DNA from: Luteibacter rhizovicinus
GTDB taxonomy: Bacteria > Pseudomonadota > Gammaproteobacteria > Xanthomonadales > Rhodanobacteraceae
Assembly: GCF_004342265.1 (NCBI RefSeq)
Contig: NZ_SMCS01000007.1
Location: forward strand, 145,796-209,795
Length of the DNA stretch: 64,000 nt
Direction of reading: 5' to 3'
Under the pieces are notes generated by a model. It saw only the letters and a program-made list of their open reading frames with translations, did not search any database and had not been told where the DNA came from. This document shows, piece after piece, positions 26,235 to 34,947 of this stretch. Made by a program: the position numbers and the translations under genes. Each line of letters begins with the position of its first letter. Within the stretch, counting starts at the first letter, position 1.

Positions 26235-26441
26235 TCAGCCGCGCGGTTTGAAGAGCGCCGCGTCGATGATCGACCAGAGGTGGATGATCCAGCCCAGCCA
26301 GATGATCCAGAGCACGGCGGCGAGCACGAACATGATCAGCGCCTTGAACGGCCGGCCCTGCACCAGTTGTCCGAGTCCGGGAATGAAAAAGCTGCAAATC
26401 GCGGCCAGTACGTTGCCGGAACTGCCTTGTCCTGCGGTCAT
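26235..26441 (-). CDS. Small membrane protein with two hydrophobic segments, 68 aa
   Basis: The product has a first hydrophobic segment (LAAICSFFIPGLGQLVQG) and a second long one (ALIMFVLAAVLWIIWLGWII), with a Gly/Pro-containing turn PGLGQLVQGRPFKA that resembles TM2-like small membrane proteins. Function is unknown. The ATG at 26441 is chosen; a longer frame upstream enters the biotin control region. It is divergent from bioB and 29 bp upstream of comF in the same direction, so it may be the first gene of a two-gene unit. Confidence 0.7.
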   Translation of the reverse strand: MTAGQGSSGNVLAAICSFFIPGLGQLVQGRPFKALIMFVLAAVLWIIWLGWIIHLWSIIDAALFKPRG

Positions 26442-26499
26442 GCGCCTTGTCCTCGTTAAGGTTGTCCCGTGGTCATGGTAAGGCATCCCGCGGGGGCAT

Positions 26500-26535
26500 A
26501 CTGTCAACCTGCATACGCATACGAAGGTTGACAGT
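26500..26535. promoter_or_regulatory. BirA-type biotin operator upstream of bioB
   Basis: ACTGTCAACCT (26500-26510) and AGGTTGACAGT (26525-26535) are perfect 11-bp inverted arms separated by 14 bp. The cores TGTCAACC and GGTTGACA match the known BirA pattern TTGTnAACC-N14-16-GGTTnACAA in spacing and symmetry. Each arm contains TTGACA on one strand, so the operator probably covers -35 elements of the divergent promoters. Biotin-loaded BirA would repress bioB and perhaps the small membrane protein gene. Confidence 0.85.
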
Positions 26536-26583
26536 TCAGGTTCGGGCTTCCCACACTTCGCGTATCAAGCCACGGAGACACCC

Positions 26584-27591
26584 ATGCCCGCAGCCATCCA
26601 CCACGACTGGACCCGCGCCGAGGTCGAAGCACTTTTTGCTTTACCGTTCAACGACCTGCTGTTCCAGGCACAGACCGTGCACCGCGCCAACCATGATCCG
26701 AACGCCGTCCAGGTGTCGACCTTGCTGTCGATCAAGACGGGTGGCTGCCCGGAGGACTGCGCGTATTGTCCGCAGGCCGCACGCTATGCGACAGGGGTGA
26801 AAGCGGAAAAGTTGATGAGCGTCGAGGCTGTCGTCGCGCGCGCGCAGGCCGCGAAGGACGCCGGGGCGAGTCGGTTCTGCATGGGCGCGGCATGGCGTTC
26901 GCCCAAGGATCGCGATGTCGAAAAGGTCGCGGATATCGTCAGCGCCGTGAAAGCGCTGGGTCTGCAGACCTGCGCGACGCTGGGCATGCTGACCCAGCCG
27001 CAGGCGAATCGCCTGAAGACAGCGGGTCTGGATTTCTATAACCACAATCTCGATACCGCGCCGGAGTTCTACGGCGAGGTTATCCATACGCGCGAATATC
27101 AGGACCGCCTCGATACCCTGGAATGCGTGCGCGAAGCTGGCCTGAAAACCTGCTGCGGCGGCATCGTCGGCATGGGCGAGTCGCGCGCTCAGCGAGCGGG
27201 GCTATTACAGACACTGGCGAATCTTCCCGAACATCCCGAGTCCGTGCCGATCAACCAGCTGGTGCAGGTCCCGGGCACGCCGCTCGCCGGCACCGAGGCG
27301 CTGGACCCGTTCGAGTTCGTGCGCAGCATTGCCGTGGCGCGCATCCTGATGCCCGAATCCGTGGTGCGCCTGTCGGCCGGACGCGAGTCGATGGACGACG
27401 CGCTGCAGGCGCTGTGTTTCGCCGCGGGTGCCAATTCGATTTTCTACGGCGAGAAACTGCTGACCACGGGTAACCCCGACGTCGAGCACGATCGCCGGCT
27501 GTTCGAGCGTCTGGGCCTGAAACCGCTGGAAGTCGAGATCGAACCGGGCACCGTGCACGCCGACATCGTCGAACGCGCCGACGCGGCGTGA
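26584..27591 (+). CDS. bioB: Biotin synthase
   Basis: BioB is a radical-SAM enzyme that inserts sulfur into dethiobiotin. The 335-aa product carries the [4Fe-4S] motif C55-P-E-D-C59-A-Y-C62 and a [12 protein letters not shown] segment typical of BioB. TCATLGML and the motif SAGRESM near the C-terminus, lining the sacrificial [2Fe-2S] site, are also present. The ATG follows a GGAG at 26574-26577. It overlaps bioF by 4 bp (GTGA). Control by the BirA site is expected. Confidence 0.96.
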   Translation: MPAAIHHDWTRAEVEALFALPFNDLLFQAQTVHRANHDPNAVQVSTLLSIKTGGCPEDCAYCPQAARYATGVKAEKLMSVEAVVARAQAAKDAGASRFCMGAAWRSPKDRDVEKVADIVSAVKALGLQTCATLGMLTQPQANRLKTAGLDFYNHNLDTAPEFYGEVIHTREYQDRLDTLECVREAGLKTCCGGIVGMGESRAQRAGLLQTLANLPEHPESVPINQLVQVPGTPLAGTEALDPFEFVRSIAVARILMPESVVRLSAGRESMDDALQALCFAAGANSIFYGEKLLTTGNPDVEHDRRLFERLGLKPLEVEIEPGTVHADIVERADAA

Positions 27592-28790
27592 GCCGGATCG
27601 ACCTGCTGGCACGGCTGGAAACGGCGCGCGCGGCACGCGAGGAAGCCGGACTGCTGCGTCGGTTGCGCACCGTCGACGCGCGCGAGGGTGCGTTGCGCCG
27701 TATCGGCGAACGCACCCTGGTCGATTTCTGCAGCAACGATTATCTCGGCCTCGCGGACCATCCTGACCTGGTCGCGGCACTGACCGCCGCGGCGGGTCGC
27801 GACGGCGTCGGTAGCGGCGCGGCGCATCTGGTTTCCGGACATCACCGCGAACACGCCGCGCTGGAGGAACAGCTTGCCGACTGGACGGGACGCGAACGCG
27901 CGCTGCTGTTTTCGACCGGCGTCATGGCCAATCTCGGCGCGATGCAGGCTCTGCTCGGCGCCGGCAACGTCGCTGCGCGCGGGGCATCGGTCTGCGTGCA
28001 GGACCGGCTGAACCACGCAAGCCTGATCGATGGTGCATTGCTGGCGGGCTCGCGGCTGCAGCGTTACGCGCATGGCGACGTGGACGACGCCATGCGTGCG
28101 CTGCGGGCAGAGCCGGATCGTGGCGCGCTGCTCGCTACCGACGGCGTTTTCAGCATGGATGGCGATGTCGCGCCGCTGCGTGAACTGGCCGGCATCTGCC
28201 GCGACGAAGGCGCCGTGCTGTATGTGGACGACGCGCACGGACTGGGCGTGCTGGGGCCGCGGGGTGCCGGATCTCTCGCCGAAGCGGGGCTTTCCCAGGC
28301 GGATGCTCCCTTGCTGATGGGGACGCTGGGCAAGGCCCTTGGCTGTGCCGGGGCTTTTGTCGCCGGCCCTGCCGCCATGATCGACGGTATCGTCCAGTTC
28401 GCACGCACCTACATCTATACGACCGCGATGCCGCCCGCCCTGGCCGCGGCGACACGGGTGGCACTGACTATCGCCCGAAACGATACGGAGGGCCGCCGGA
28501 AGCGGTTGGGCATCCATATCGCCCGGTTTCGCGCCGGCGCGGAAGCGCTGGGCTTGCCAGTCATGCCGTCGCGGACGGCGATCCAGCCCCTGCTGCTCGG
28601 CGATCCGGAATTTGCCATGAAGGCTGCGACACGACTCGAAGACCGGGGCTATCTGGTCACGGCGATCCGGCCGCCCACGGTGCCGGCTGGCTCGGCACGG
28701 CTCCGCGTGACGCTTTCGGCGGCGCATGAGGCCGACCAGATCGACGGATTGCTCGAGGCGCTGAACGCCGCGATAGGCGCTCATCCGTGA
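27588..28790 (+). CDS. bioF: 8-amino-7-oxononanoate synthase
   Basis: BioF condenses pimeloyl-ACP with alanine in the PLP-dependent second phase of biotin synthesis. The 400-aa product shows [44 protein letters not shown] and the PLP-lysine motif [16 protein letters not shown]. Translation begins at a GTG overlapping the bioB stop. About 120 bp separates its end from the next gene; a hairpin CGGGTGCG/CGCACCCG (28823-28858) and a new promoter-like TATAAT lie in that gap. Confidence 0.95.
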   Translation: MSRIDLLARLETARAAREEAGLLRRLRTVDAREGALRRIGERTLVDFCSNDYLGLADHPDLVAALTAAAGRDGVGSGAAHLVSGHHREHAALEEQLADWTGRERALLFSTGVMANLGAMQALLGAGNVAARGASVCVQDRLNHASLIDGALLAGSRLQRYAHGDVDDAMRALRAEPDRGALLATDGVFSMDGDVAPLRELAGICRDEGAVLYVDDAHGLGVLGPRGAGSLAEAGLSQADAPLLMGTLGKALGCAGAFVAGPAAMIDGIVQFARTYIYTTAMPPALAAATRVALTIARNDTEGRRKRLGIHIARFRAGAEALGLPVMPSRTAIQPLLLGDPEFAMKAATRLEDRGYLVTAIRPPTVPAGSARLRVTLSAAHEADQIDGLLEALNAAIGAHP

Positions 28791-28822
28791 CCCTTTTTCG
28801 CGAAACCGACGCTCTCTTCGAT

Positions 28823-28889
28823 CGGGTGCGGCACCGGCTCTCTGCGGGAGCGCACCCGGGCGGGACCGTTCGGGCCCCGCTGCTATAAT
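28823..28889 (+). promoter_or_regulatory. Hairpin and -10 element between bioF and trhO
   Basis: CGGGTGCG (28823-28830) pairs with CGCACCCG (28851-28858). A consensus TATAAT occurs at 28884-28889 without a recognisable -35. Transcription from it would start near 28896, which excludes an in-frame ATG at 28888 as the start of the next gene and favours those at 28912 or 28918. It suggests an internal promoter for trhO-bioH-bioC. Confidence 0.4.
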
Positions 28890-28917
28890 GCCCATCCGCA
28901 CGACCCTTCCCATGCCG

Positions 28918-29655
28918 ATGTCGATCCTCAATATTTCCGCCTATAAGTTCGTCGGTCTGGACGACTGCGCGGCTCTGCGCGTGGCGTTCCAGTCGCGCTG
29001 CGACGCGCTTGAGCTGAAGGGCACGATCCTGGTCGCGCCGGAGGGTATCAATATCTTCCTGGCCGCGCCGCGCGATCGCATCGAAGCGTTCATGACCTGG
29101 CTGCGCGAGGACACACGCTTCGCGGACATCGTGCCGAAGGAGAGCCTTTCGGACGCCGCGCCCTTCAATCGCATGCGCGTGCGCCTGAAGAAGGAAATCA
29201 TCACGATGCGCGCGCCGCTGATCCGTCCGGAAGCCGGACGTGCTCCCGCGGTCGCGCCGGGTGACCTGCGCCGCTGGCTGGACCAGGGCCACGACGATTC
29301 GGGTCGTCCCGTCGTGTTGCTGGATACGCGCAACGATTACGAAGTGGACGTTGGCACGTTCGAGAACGTTGTCGATTACCGCCTGCCCAGCTTTACGGCA
29401 TTTCCCGAAGCAGTGGCAGCGGACCGCGACCGTTTCGCCGGCAAGACCGTCGTGTCGTTCTGCACGGGTGGCATCCGCTGCGAAAAGGCGGCCATCCATA
29501 TGCGCGATGTCGGCATCGATCACGTGTACCAGCTCGAAGGCGGCATTCTGAAATATTTCGAGGAAGTGGGCGGCGCGCACTGGCGTGGCGACTGCTTCGT
29601 CTTCGACGATCGCGGCGCGGTCGATCCCACGCTCGCGCCGAGCGCCGACGCATGA
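28918..29655 (+). CDS. trhO: tRNA uridine(34) hydroxylase, rhodanese-domain family
   Basis: TrhO (YceA) hydroxylates uridine 34 of certain tRNAs, the first step toward 5-oxyacetic-acid-type modifications. The 245-aa product has an N-terminal acylphosphatase-like half ([28 protein letters not shown]) and a rhodanese domain from about 110. The active cysteine is C182 in [11 protein letters not shown], followed by [15 protein letters not shown]. The ATG at 28918 gives the family's usual start; 28912 is an alternative. It sits oddly inside the biotin cluster and overlaps bioH by 4 bp. Confidence 0.88.
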   Translation: MSILNISAYKFVGLDDCAALRVAFQSRCDALELKGTILVAPEGINIFLAAPRDRIEAFMTWLREDTRFADIVPKESLSDAAPFNRMRVRLKKEIITMRAPLIRPEAGRAPAVAPGDLRRWLDQGHDDSGRPVVLLDTRNDYEVDVGTFENVVDYRLPSFTAFPEAVAADRDRFAGKTVVSFCTGGIRCEKAAIHMRDVGIDHVYQLEGGILKYFEEVGGAHWRGDCFVFDDRGAVDPTLAPSADA

Positions 29656-30425
29656 GCGATCTGGCAATCGAGGTACGCGGCACAGGGCCTGTTCCGCTGG
29701 TATTAATCCATGGATGGGCCATGCACGGCGGCATTTTCGCGCCGCTGGCCGATCTGCTGGAAAGCGCATTCACGATGTACCTCGTCGACCTGCCCGGTCA
29801 CGGAAATTCGCGAAACAGCGGGATTCCGCTCGAGCCACGCGCCTGCGCGGACGCCATCGCAGCCGCGACGCCGCCGGCGGTCTGGCTCGGCTGGTCGCTT
29901 GGCGGACTGGTGGCGCTTACCGCGGCACTCGAACGGCACGAACACGTCCTCGGTCTGACCATGCTGTGTTCCACGCCAAAGTTCGTACGCGACGACACCT
30001 GGCCGTACGGCAACGATGCTTCGATGGTGCGTCAGCTGGCTGCCGATCTGAAAACCGACTATCGCGCGACGCTGGAACGCTTCATCGCACTGGAAGCCAT
30101 GGGCAGCGCCGACCCGCGCGCCGAGGCCCGGCGACTGCGCGAAGAAACATTCGCGCGCGGCGAACCGGACCCTCGTGTGCTCCAGGAAGGCATTCGCCTG
30201 CTGGAAACCACCGACATGCGCGACCGGCTTCCCGAACTGGTGCCCGCCAGCCTGTGGATGGCGGGACATCGCGATCGCCTCGTGCATCCCTCTGCCATGA
30301 AGTGGTCGGCGAATGCATGCGGCGGCGACTTCAACGACATAGCCCATGCGGGACACGCACCTTTCATCGGCCACGCCGATGCCATGGCCGACGCCCTGCA
30401 ATCCTTTATTGGCGCACTCGCATGA
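29652..30425 (+). CDS. bioH: Pimeloyl-ACP methyl ester carboxylesterase
   Basis: BioH is an alpha/beta hydrolase that cleaves the methyl ester from pimeloyl-ACP to end the BioC-BioH pathway. The 257-aa product has [10 protein letters not shown], the nucleophile elbow GWSLGG (S82), the acid in [11 protein letters not shown] and the histidine in AGHAPFIGH. It overlaps trhO at the start and bioC at the end by 4 bp each, supporting coupled expression with bioC. Confidence 0.92.
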   Translation: MSDLAIEVRGTGPVPLVLIHGWAMHGGIFAPLADLLESAFTMYLVDLPGHGNSRNSGIPLEPRACADAIAAATPPAVWLGWSLGGLVALTAALERHEHVLGLTMLCSTPKFVRDDTWPYGNDASMVRQLAADLKTDYRATLERFIALEAMGSADPRAEARRLREETFARGEPDPRVLQEGIRLLETTDMRDRLPELVPASLWMAGHRDRLVHPSAMKWSANACGGDFNDIAHAGHAPFIGHADAMADALQSFIGALA

Positions 30426-31300
30426 CCGATTTCCATTTCGACCGCCGACAGGTGCGCCACAATTTTGGCCGCGCCGCCGGCACGTACGAGCAGCATGACG
30501 TGCTTCAGCGCGAGGTTCAGGCGTCGCTGATCGAACGGCTGGACATCTATGAACAGACGCCGGAACGCGTACTCGATGTCGGCGCGGGCACGGGTCGTGG
30601 CACGGCGCTGCTAAAGAAAAAGTATCCCAAGGCGCAGGTTATCGCGATCGATCTCGCGCTACCGATGCTGCGCCGCGCGAAAGAACATACAGGCTGGTTG
30701 AAGCCGTTTTCGCGCGTTTGCGCGGACGCGTACTCGCTGCCGGTTCCCGACCATAGCGTCGACGTGCTGCATTCGAATCTCTGTTTTCAATGGTGCGACG
30801 ACGTCGCGCGCTTGTTTACCGAATGCGCCCGCGTACTGAAGCCGGGCGGTCTGCTGACCTTCTCGACGTTCGGCCCGGATACGTTGAAGGAGCTGCGCGA
30901 GGCTTGGGCACAATCCGACGAGTTCGCGCACGTGGCCCGATTCCTCGACATGCACGATGTCGGCGATGCGATGCTGACCTCCGGACTGCGCGATCCGGTG
31001 CTGTTCGCGGAGCGCTATACGCTCACCTATCCCGACCCGCAGGCTCTGCTGCGCGAACTGAAGGGATTGGGCGCCACGAACGCCGATAGCGCGCGCTCGC
31101 GCGGGCTTACCGGCAAGCAACATTACCGTCGTATGCTCGACGCTTACGAAGCCATGCGCGTCGACGGCACGATCCCATCCACCTGGGAAGTCGTAACCGC
31201 GCATGCGTTCGGACCGCCGGTGGGACAGTCGCGTCGTACGGAAGGCGGCGAGATCGCGAGCTTCCCGATCGATAGCCTGCGCGGCTCGCGGCGTCGCTGA
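30422..31300 (+). CDS. bioC: Malonyl-ACP O-methyltransferase
   Basis: BioC methylates malonyl-ACP with SAM to disguise it for the fatty-acid machinery at the start of pimelate synthesis. The 292-aa product has N-terminal RRQVRHNFGRAAGTYEQHD, typical of BioC, the SAM motif VLDVGAGTGRG, and LCFQWCDDVARLFTEC. It overlaps bioH by 4 bp. bioA and bioD are not in this window. The gene ends convergent to tag; the 96-bp gap holds only weak hairpins. Confidence 0.93.
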   Translation: MTDFHFDRRQVRHNFGRAAGTYEQHDVLQREVQASLIERLDIYEQTPERVLDVGAGTGRGTALLKKKYPKAQVIAIDLALPMLRRAKEHTGWLKPFSRVCADAYSLPVPDHSVDVLHSNLCFQWCDDVARLFTECARVLKPGGLLTFSTFGPDTLKELREAWAQSDEFAHVARFLDMHDVGDAMLTSGLRDPVLFAERYTLTYPDPQALLRELKGLGATNADSARSRGLTGKQHYRRMLDAYEAMRVDGTIPSTWEVVTAHAFGPPVGQSRRTEGGEIASFPIDSLRGSRRR

Positions 31301-31396
31301 GCATATAAACCCGATCTTCGAGGCAATCTGCCTGCCGCAGCTCGCCAGCATTGCGCGAGCCTGCCTTCTAGGCTGGTAGCTATGATGAAGCAGCCA

Positions 31397-31954
31397 TCAG
31401 CGGTAGCTGTGACAATCGACGAGGTGGTCGTTGACCATGCCCGTTGCCTGCATCAACGCGTAGCAGATCGTACTGCCTGCGAAACTGAAGCCACGTTTCT
31501 TCAGCGCCGCGCTCATGGCATCCGATTCCACGGATCGCGCGGGCACGTCCGATGCGCACTGCCAGGCATTGACGATGGTCTGGCCGCCCACGAACGACCA
31601 CAGATACGTCGTCAGAGAACCATGCTCGGCCACGACCGCCACGGCGGCACGTGCGTTCTTTCGCGTGGAGCCGATTTTCAGCCGGTTCCGGATCAGGCCC
31701 GGATCACGCATGAGTTGGGTCATTTCGTCGTCCGACATGGCCGCGATGCGCTCGATGTCATAACCATGGAAAGCACGGCGATAATTGTCGCGCTTCGCAA
31801 GCACGGTACGCCACGACAGTCCGGCCTGGGCCCCTTCCAGCAGCAGAAACTCAAACAGCGCGCGATCGTCGCGAACCGGTACGCCCCATTCCCTGTCGTG
31901 GTATTCGCGTTCTATGTCGCTTTGGTCCGCCCATGCACAGCGCTTGATATTCAC
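31397..31954 (-). CDS. tag: DNA-3-methyladenine glycosylase I
   Basis: Tag removes 3-methyladenine from alkylated DNA. The 185-aa product shows KRCAWADQSDIEREYHDREWG and the catalytic acid in LLEGAQAGLSW. The four zinc ligands are at C6, H19, H177 and C181, with the same spacing as in E. coli Tag. I use the GTG at 31954, because an AAGGAG stands 7 nt upstream and the protein then starts at the family's N-terminus. The longer ATG frame overlaps the divergent transporter gene. Confidence 0.92.
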   Translation of the reverse strand: MNIKRCAWADQSDIEREYHDREWGVPVRDDRALFEFLLLEGAQAGLSWRTVLAKRDNYRRAFHGYDIERIAAMSDDEMTQLMRDPGLIRNRLKIGSTRKNARAAVAVVAEHGSLTTYLWSFVGGQTIVNAWQCASDVPARSVESDAMSAALKKRGFSFAGSTICYALMQATGMVNDHLVDCHSYR

Positions 31955-32034
31955 GGCATTCTCCTTTGTGCGGACGGAGAATATCCAAGCTATCGCAGCG
32001 ATAATGTCCGCTTTGAGCATCGGTGTCCGTGCGC

Positions 32035-32928
32035 ATGAATGAAGATTCCCCACGTCGGAACGCTGTCGTCGCATTGGGCATCACCGTCGTCATTTGGGCG
32101 TATAGCTGGATCGTGATGAAGCAGGTCCTGCGTTATGCCGGCCCATTCGACTTTGCCGCCCTGCGTTATTCGCTCGGCGCAGCGCTGCTTTTCGGGGTAC
32201 TGCTGGCAACCCGCCAGCCATTGCGCCCACCGCCGATTCTGTCGACGGCACTCGTAGGGCTTAGCCAGACAGCGGCCTTCCAGGGGCTGGGCCAACTGGC
32301 GCTGGTCAGCGGTGGCGCGGGGCATGTCGCACTGCTCGCGTACGCAATGCCGTTCTGGGCCGTGCTGCTCGCATGGGTGCTGCTGGACGAGCGTCCCACA
32401 CGCCGCCATGTCGTGGGCCTGCTGCTCGCGGCACTGGGCCTGACCTGCGTCATCGAACCCTGGCATGGCCTGGGCAGCACCATCAGTACGATATGCGCGC
32501 TGGCCGGCGGTGGATTCTGGGCGCTGGGCACGGTACTCAGCAAACGGATATTCCGCATGCACAATCCGGCGCCGCTGACCCTCACCGCATGGCAGATGAT
32601 GTTCGGCGCGATTGCCCTTGTCGTCGTGGCCTTGTGCGTCCCGCAGCGCGAGATCGACTGGACGCCGGCCTTCCTGGGCGGACTCGCCTATAGCGTGATC
32701 CTGGCGTCCAGCGTCGCGTGGGGCTTATGGCTGTTCGTGGTCAAACGTCTGTCGACCGCGGTCGCGTCGGTTGCCAGCCTGGCCGTACCGGTCACCAGCG
32801 TACTGATGGCCTGGGTCATCCTGGGGGAACGCCCGACACCCATGGAGGGTGTCGGCGTCGTCTTCATTCTTGCCGGCCTGGTCGCTGTCACCGGTGTCGG
32901 CTTTGGCCGCCGCGCCGGCCGCTCCTGA
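32035..32928 (+). CDS. EamA/DMT family membrane transporter
   Basis: The 297-aa protein has about ten transmembrane helices in two EamA repeats (for example AVVALGITVVIWAYSWIVMKQ and VASLAVPVTSVLMAWVILGERP). It belongs to the drug/metabolite exporter superfamily; typical substrates are amino acids or metabolites, but none can be assigned here. The ATG at 32035 is taken; a GTG four codons upstream is possible. It is divergent from tag and ends 6 bp from the convergent dehydratase gene. Confidence 0.85.
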   Translation: MNEDSPRRNAVVALGITVVIWAYSWIVMKQVLRYAGPFDFAALRYSLGAALLFGVLLATRQPLRPPPILSTALVGLSQTAAFQGLGQLALVSGGAGHVALLAYAMPFWAVLLAWVLLDERPTRRHVVGLLLAALGLTCVIEPWHGLGSTISTICALAGGGFWALGTVLSKRIFRMHNPAPLTLTAWQMMFGAIALVVVALCVPQREIDWTPAFLGGLAYSVILASSVAWGLWLFVVKRLSTAVASVASLAVPVTSVLMAWVILGERPTPMEGVGVVFILAGLVAVTGVGFGRRAGRS

Positions 32929-32934
32929 CGCGAG

Positions 32935-33879
32935 TCACCAGGGCAGCGCGTCCAGATCGACGTTGCCGCCGGTCAACACCGCGCCGACGCGCCGTCCCGC
33001 GAAACGCCCGGGATAACGCAGCAACGCCGCCAGCACCGTGGAGCTGGAAGGCTCCACGACGATCTTCAGCTCGGACCAGAGCAGTTTCATCGCGGCAATG
33101 GTTTCGGCGTCGGACACGGGCAGCATCTCGACCGCGTGTTCGCGCAACGCTTCGAAATTCGGCTCCCCGATCAGCGTGCGCAGGCCGTCGCTGATCGTAT
33201 CGGGCACGAACGGGCCGACACGATGTCCGTCGCGCAACGAACGAAATGCGTCGTCGGCACCTGAGGGTTCGGCACCGAAGAGACGAATCGCCGGATCGAT
33301 GCCGTGTGCGGCAATCGAGCAACCGGCCGCGAGACCGCCACCGCCAACGGGGAACAGCACCGCGTCGAGACCGGGAACCTGTCGCAGCAGCTCGGGAACC
33401 AGCGTGCCCTGCCCCGCGATGACACGGGCATCGGCATACGGATGGACCAGGTCAGCGCCCGTGGCGGCCTGTATTTCGGCGGCCGCCGCCTCGCGCGAGG
33501 CTTGCGTGGGCGCACATCGGTGGATGGTCGCGCCCGCGGCAACGATGGCGTCGACCTTGGTCTGCACGGCACCGTCGGGGACGATGATATGTGCAGGAAT
33601 TCCCCGGGATTTCGCCGCCAGCGCCAGCGCGTTGCCGTGGTTTCCCGACGAATGGGTCACGACGCCCTTCGACGCGACGGCATCGTCGAGCGACCAGACG
33701 GCATTCGACGCTCCCCGGAATTTAAACGCGCCACCGCGTTGCAGGTTTTCGCACTTGAAGTAAACGGGAACGCCGACAAGCGCGTCGATACGATCGCTAC
33801 GCATGACAGGTGTGACGACGGCATGGGGCGCGATGCGGGCGGCGGCCGAACGGATGTCGTCCAGGCTGGGTAGCATCAT
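32935..33879 (-). CDS. PLP-dependent threonine/serine dehydratase-like enzyme
   Basis: The 314-aa product is a fold type II PLP enzyme. The PLP lysine is K53 in GGAFKFRGASNA, with SSGNHGNALALAA and the phosphate-binding VGGGGLAAG. It lacks the C-terminal ACT domain of biosynthetic IlvA, so it resembles the catabolic dehydratase/serine racemase group. Its start ATG overlaps the stop of the upstream epimerase-like gene (ATGA), so they form a pair. Whether it feeds 2-ketobutyrate to isoleucine synthesis is unknown; no ilvA is in the ilv operon here. Confidence 0.85.
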   Translation of the reverse strand: MMLPSLDDIRSAAARIAPHAVVTPVMRSDRIDALVGVPVYFKCENLQRGGAFKFRGASNAVWSLDDAVASKGVVTHSSGNHGNALALAAKSRGIPAHIIVPDGAVQTKVDAIVAAGATIHRCAPTQASREAAAAEIQAATGADLVHPYADARVIAGQGTLVPELLRQVPGLDAVLFPVGGGGLAAGCSIAAHGIDPAIRLFGAEPSGADDAFRSLRDGHRVGPFVPDTISDGLRTLIGEPNFEALREHAVEMLPVSDAETIAAMKLLWSELKIVVEPSSSTVLAALLRYPGRFAGRRVGAVLTGGNVDLDALPW

Positions 33880-34880
33880 GCGCGGAACTCCACGCCGCAT
33901 ACGAAACGACGCTCGTCACCGGGCGCCAGCGTCACCAGCGGCTTGCAGTCGTCGCGATTGAAGGCGTCGGCCATGCACTCCATGGGTTCGAGCGCTACCG
34001 CGCGGCGCGCATCGCGATTCACCGTGTCCGCCGTAAAGGCCAGCATGACGCCATGCTCCTGCCAGACAGCAATGGAGACGCCCGTCTTCGGATCGCGCAG
34101 ACGGGTGCGGGCACGCCCATCCGTATCGAGACGCAGATCGGCATAGGTATGGTTGAGTTCGATGTCGCCGATCGCGCGCGGCGTACGGAAGTCGAACGAA
34201 CGATCCGCTTTGTCCAGCGCCTGCCATGCGCGCGTGCCGGGCAGAGGGATGTAGTCGGCGTCCGTGGCGATCAGTGTGTCGGCGGGAATGGTCAGTTCCC
34301 ATTCCGCGATGGGCCCATCGGATAGACGGAAGTAAGGATGCCAACCAAAGAAGGTCGGCGCGGGGTGATCGCCGACGTTGCGGGTTTTCGCCTCGACGGT
34401 GAGACCACTGTCGTCCAGCGTGAAGGTCACCGCGATGTCGATGGCGAAGGGATAGCCAGCGTGCGTACCCAGCCGGATCGAATGGCTGACCAGGGTAACG
34501 GAGGCGGATTTGTCGTCCGCGTATTCCCGCTGCACGTCGAATACGACGTTGCGCAGGAATCCATGGCGGATCGCCCGATCCGCACCCTCAGCGCCAGGCG
34601 CGAGGTCATACGTGTTGCCCTCGAACGTATACCGGGCATCGGCTACGCGATTGGCGAACGGCGTCATGATGGCGAAGCGGGAGCCCTTCTGGGTCGCAAG
34701 TTCCTGCGGATCGCGAAAGCCGTCGGCAATGTTGCGCAGGCGAGGACCCACGGGCAGTTCGATGGCCAGGACGGTCGCGCCACGCCGGGCGATTCGCACA
34801 CTCCGGTCGCCGTCCGCATCGACGAGAACCAGCAGCGGCTCGTCTCCGAGCGATGCATGACCAGTGGTAAAGCGGGACAT
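33876..34880 (-). CDS. Aldose 1-epimerase family protein
   Basis: The 334-aa beta-sandwich protein has the galactose-mutarotase pattern: FAIMTPFANRVADARYTFEG, RAIRHGFLRN, PTFFGWHPYFRLSDG, with the conserved His near the middle and ALEPMECMADAFN near the end. It probably interconverts sugar anomers in the cytoplasm. GGAAG lies upstream of the ATG. It is translated just before, and overlaps by 4 bp, the dehydratase gene, and is divergent from pepN with a 67-bp gap. Confidence 0.85.
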   Translation of the reverse strand: MSRFTTGHASLGDEPLLVLVDADGDRSVRIARRGATVLAIELPVGPRLRNIADGFRDPQELATQKGSRFAIMTPFANRVADARYTFEGNTYDLAPGAEGADRAIRHGFLRNVVFDVQREYADDKSASVTLVSHSIRLGTHAGYPFAIDIAVTFTLDDSGLTVEAKTRNVGDHPAPTFFGWHPYFRLSDGPIAEWELTIPADTLIATDADYIPLPGTRAWQALDKADRSFDFRTPRAIGDIELNHTYADLRLDTDGRARTRLRDPKTGVSIAVWQEHGVMLAFTADTVNRDARRAVALEPMECMADAFNRDDCKPLVTLAPGDERRFVCGVEFRA

Positions 34881-34947
34881 GGAGGCTTCCTTTTGACGAA
34901 TCCGACCGCATGTTAGCCTGCCTGTTCAGCCTTCACATGCCCCCTCC

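Noticed and set aside
28888..28917. In-frame ATG at 28888 as start of trhO
   Set aside because: It overlaps a TATAAT element and has no Shine-Dalgarno; family proteins begin at the [11 protein letters not shown] position (28918).
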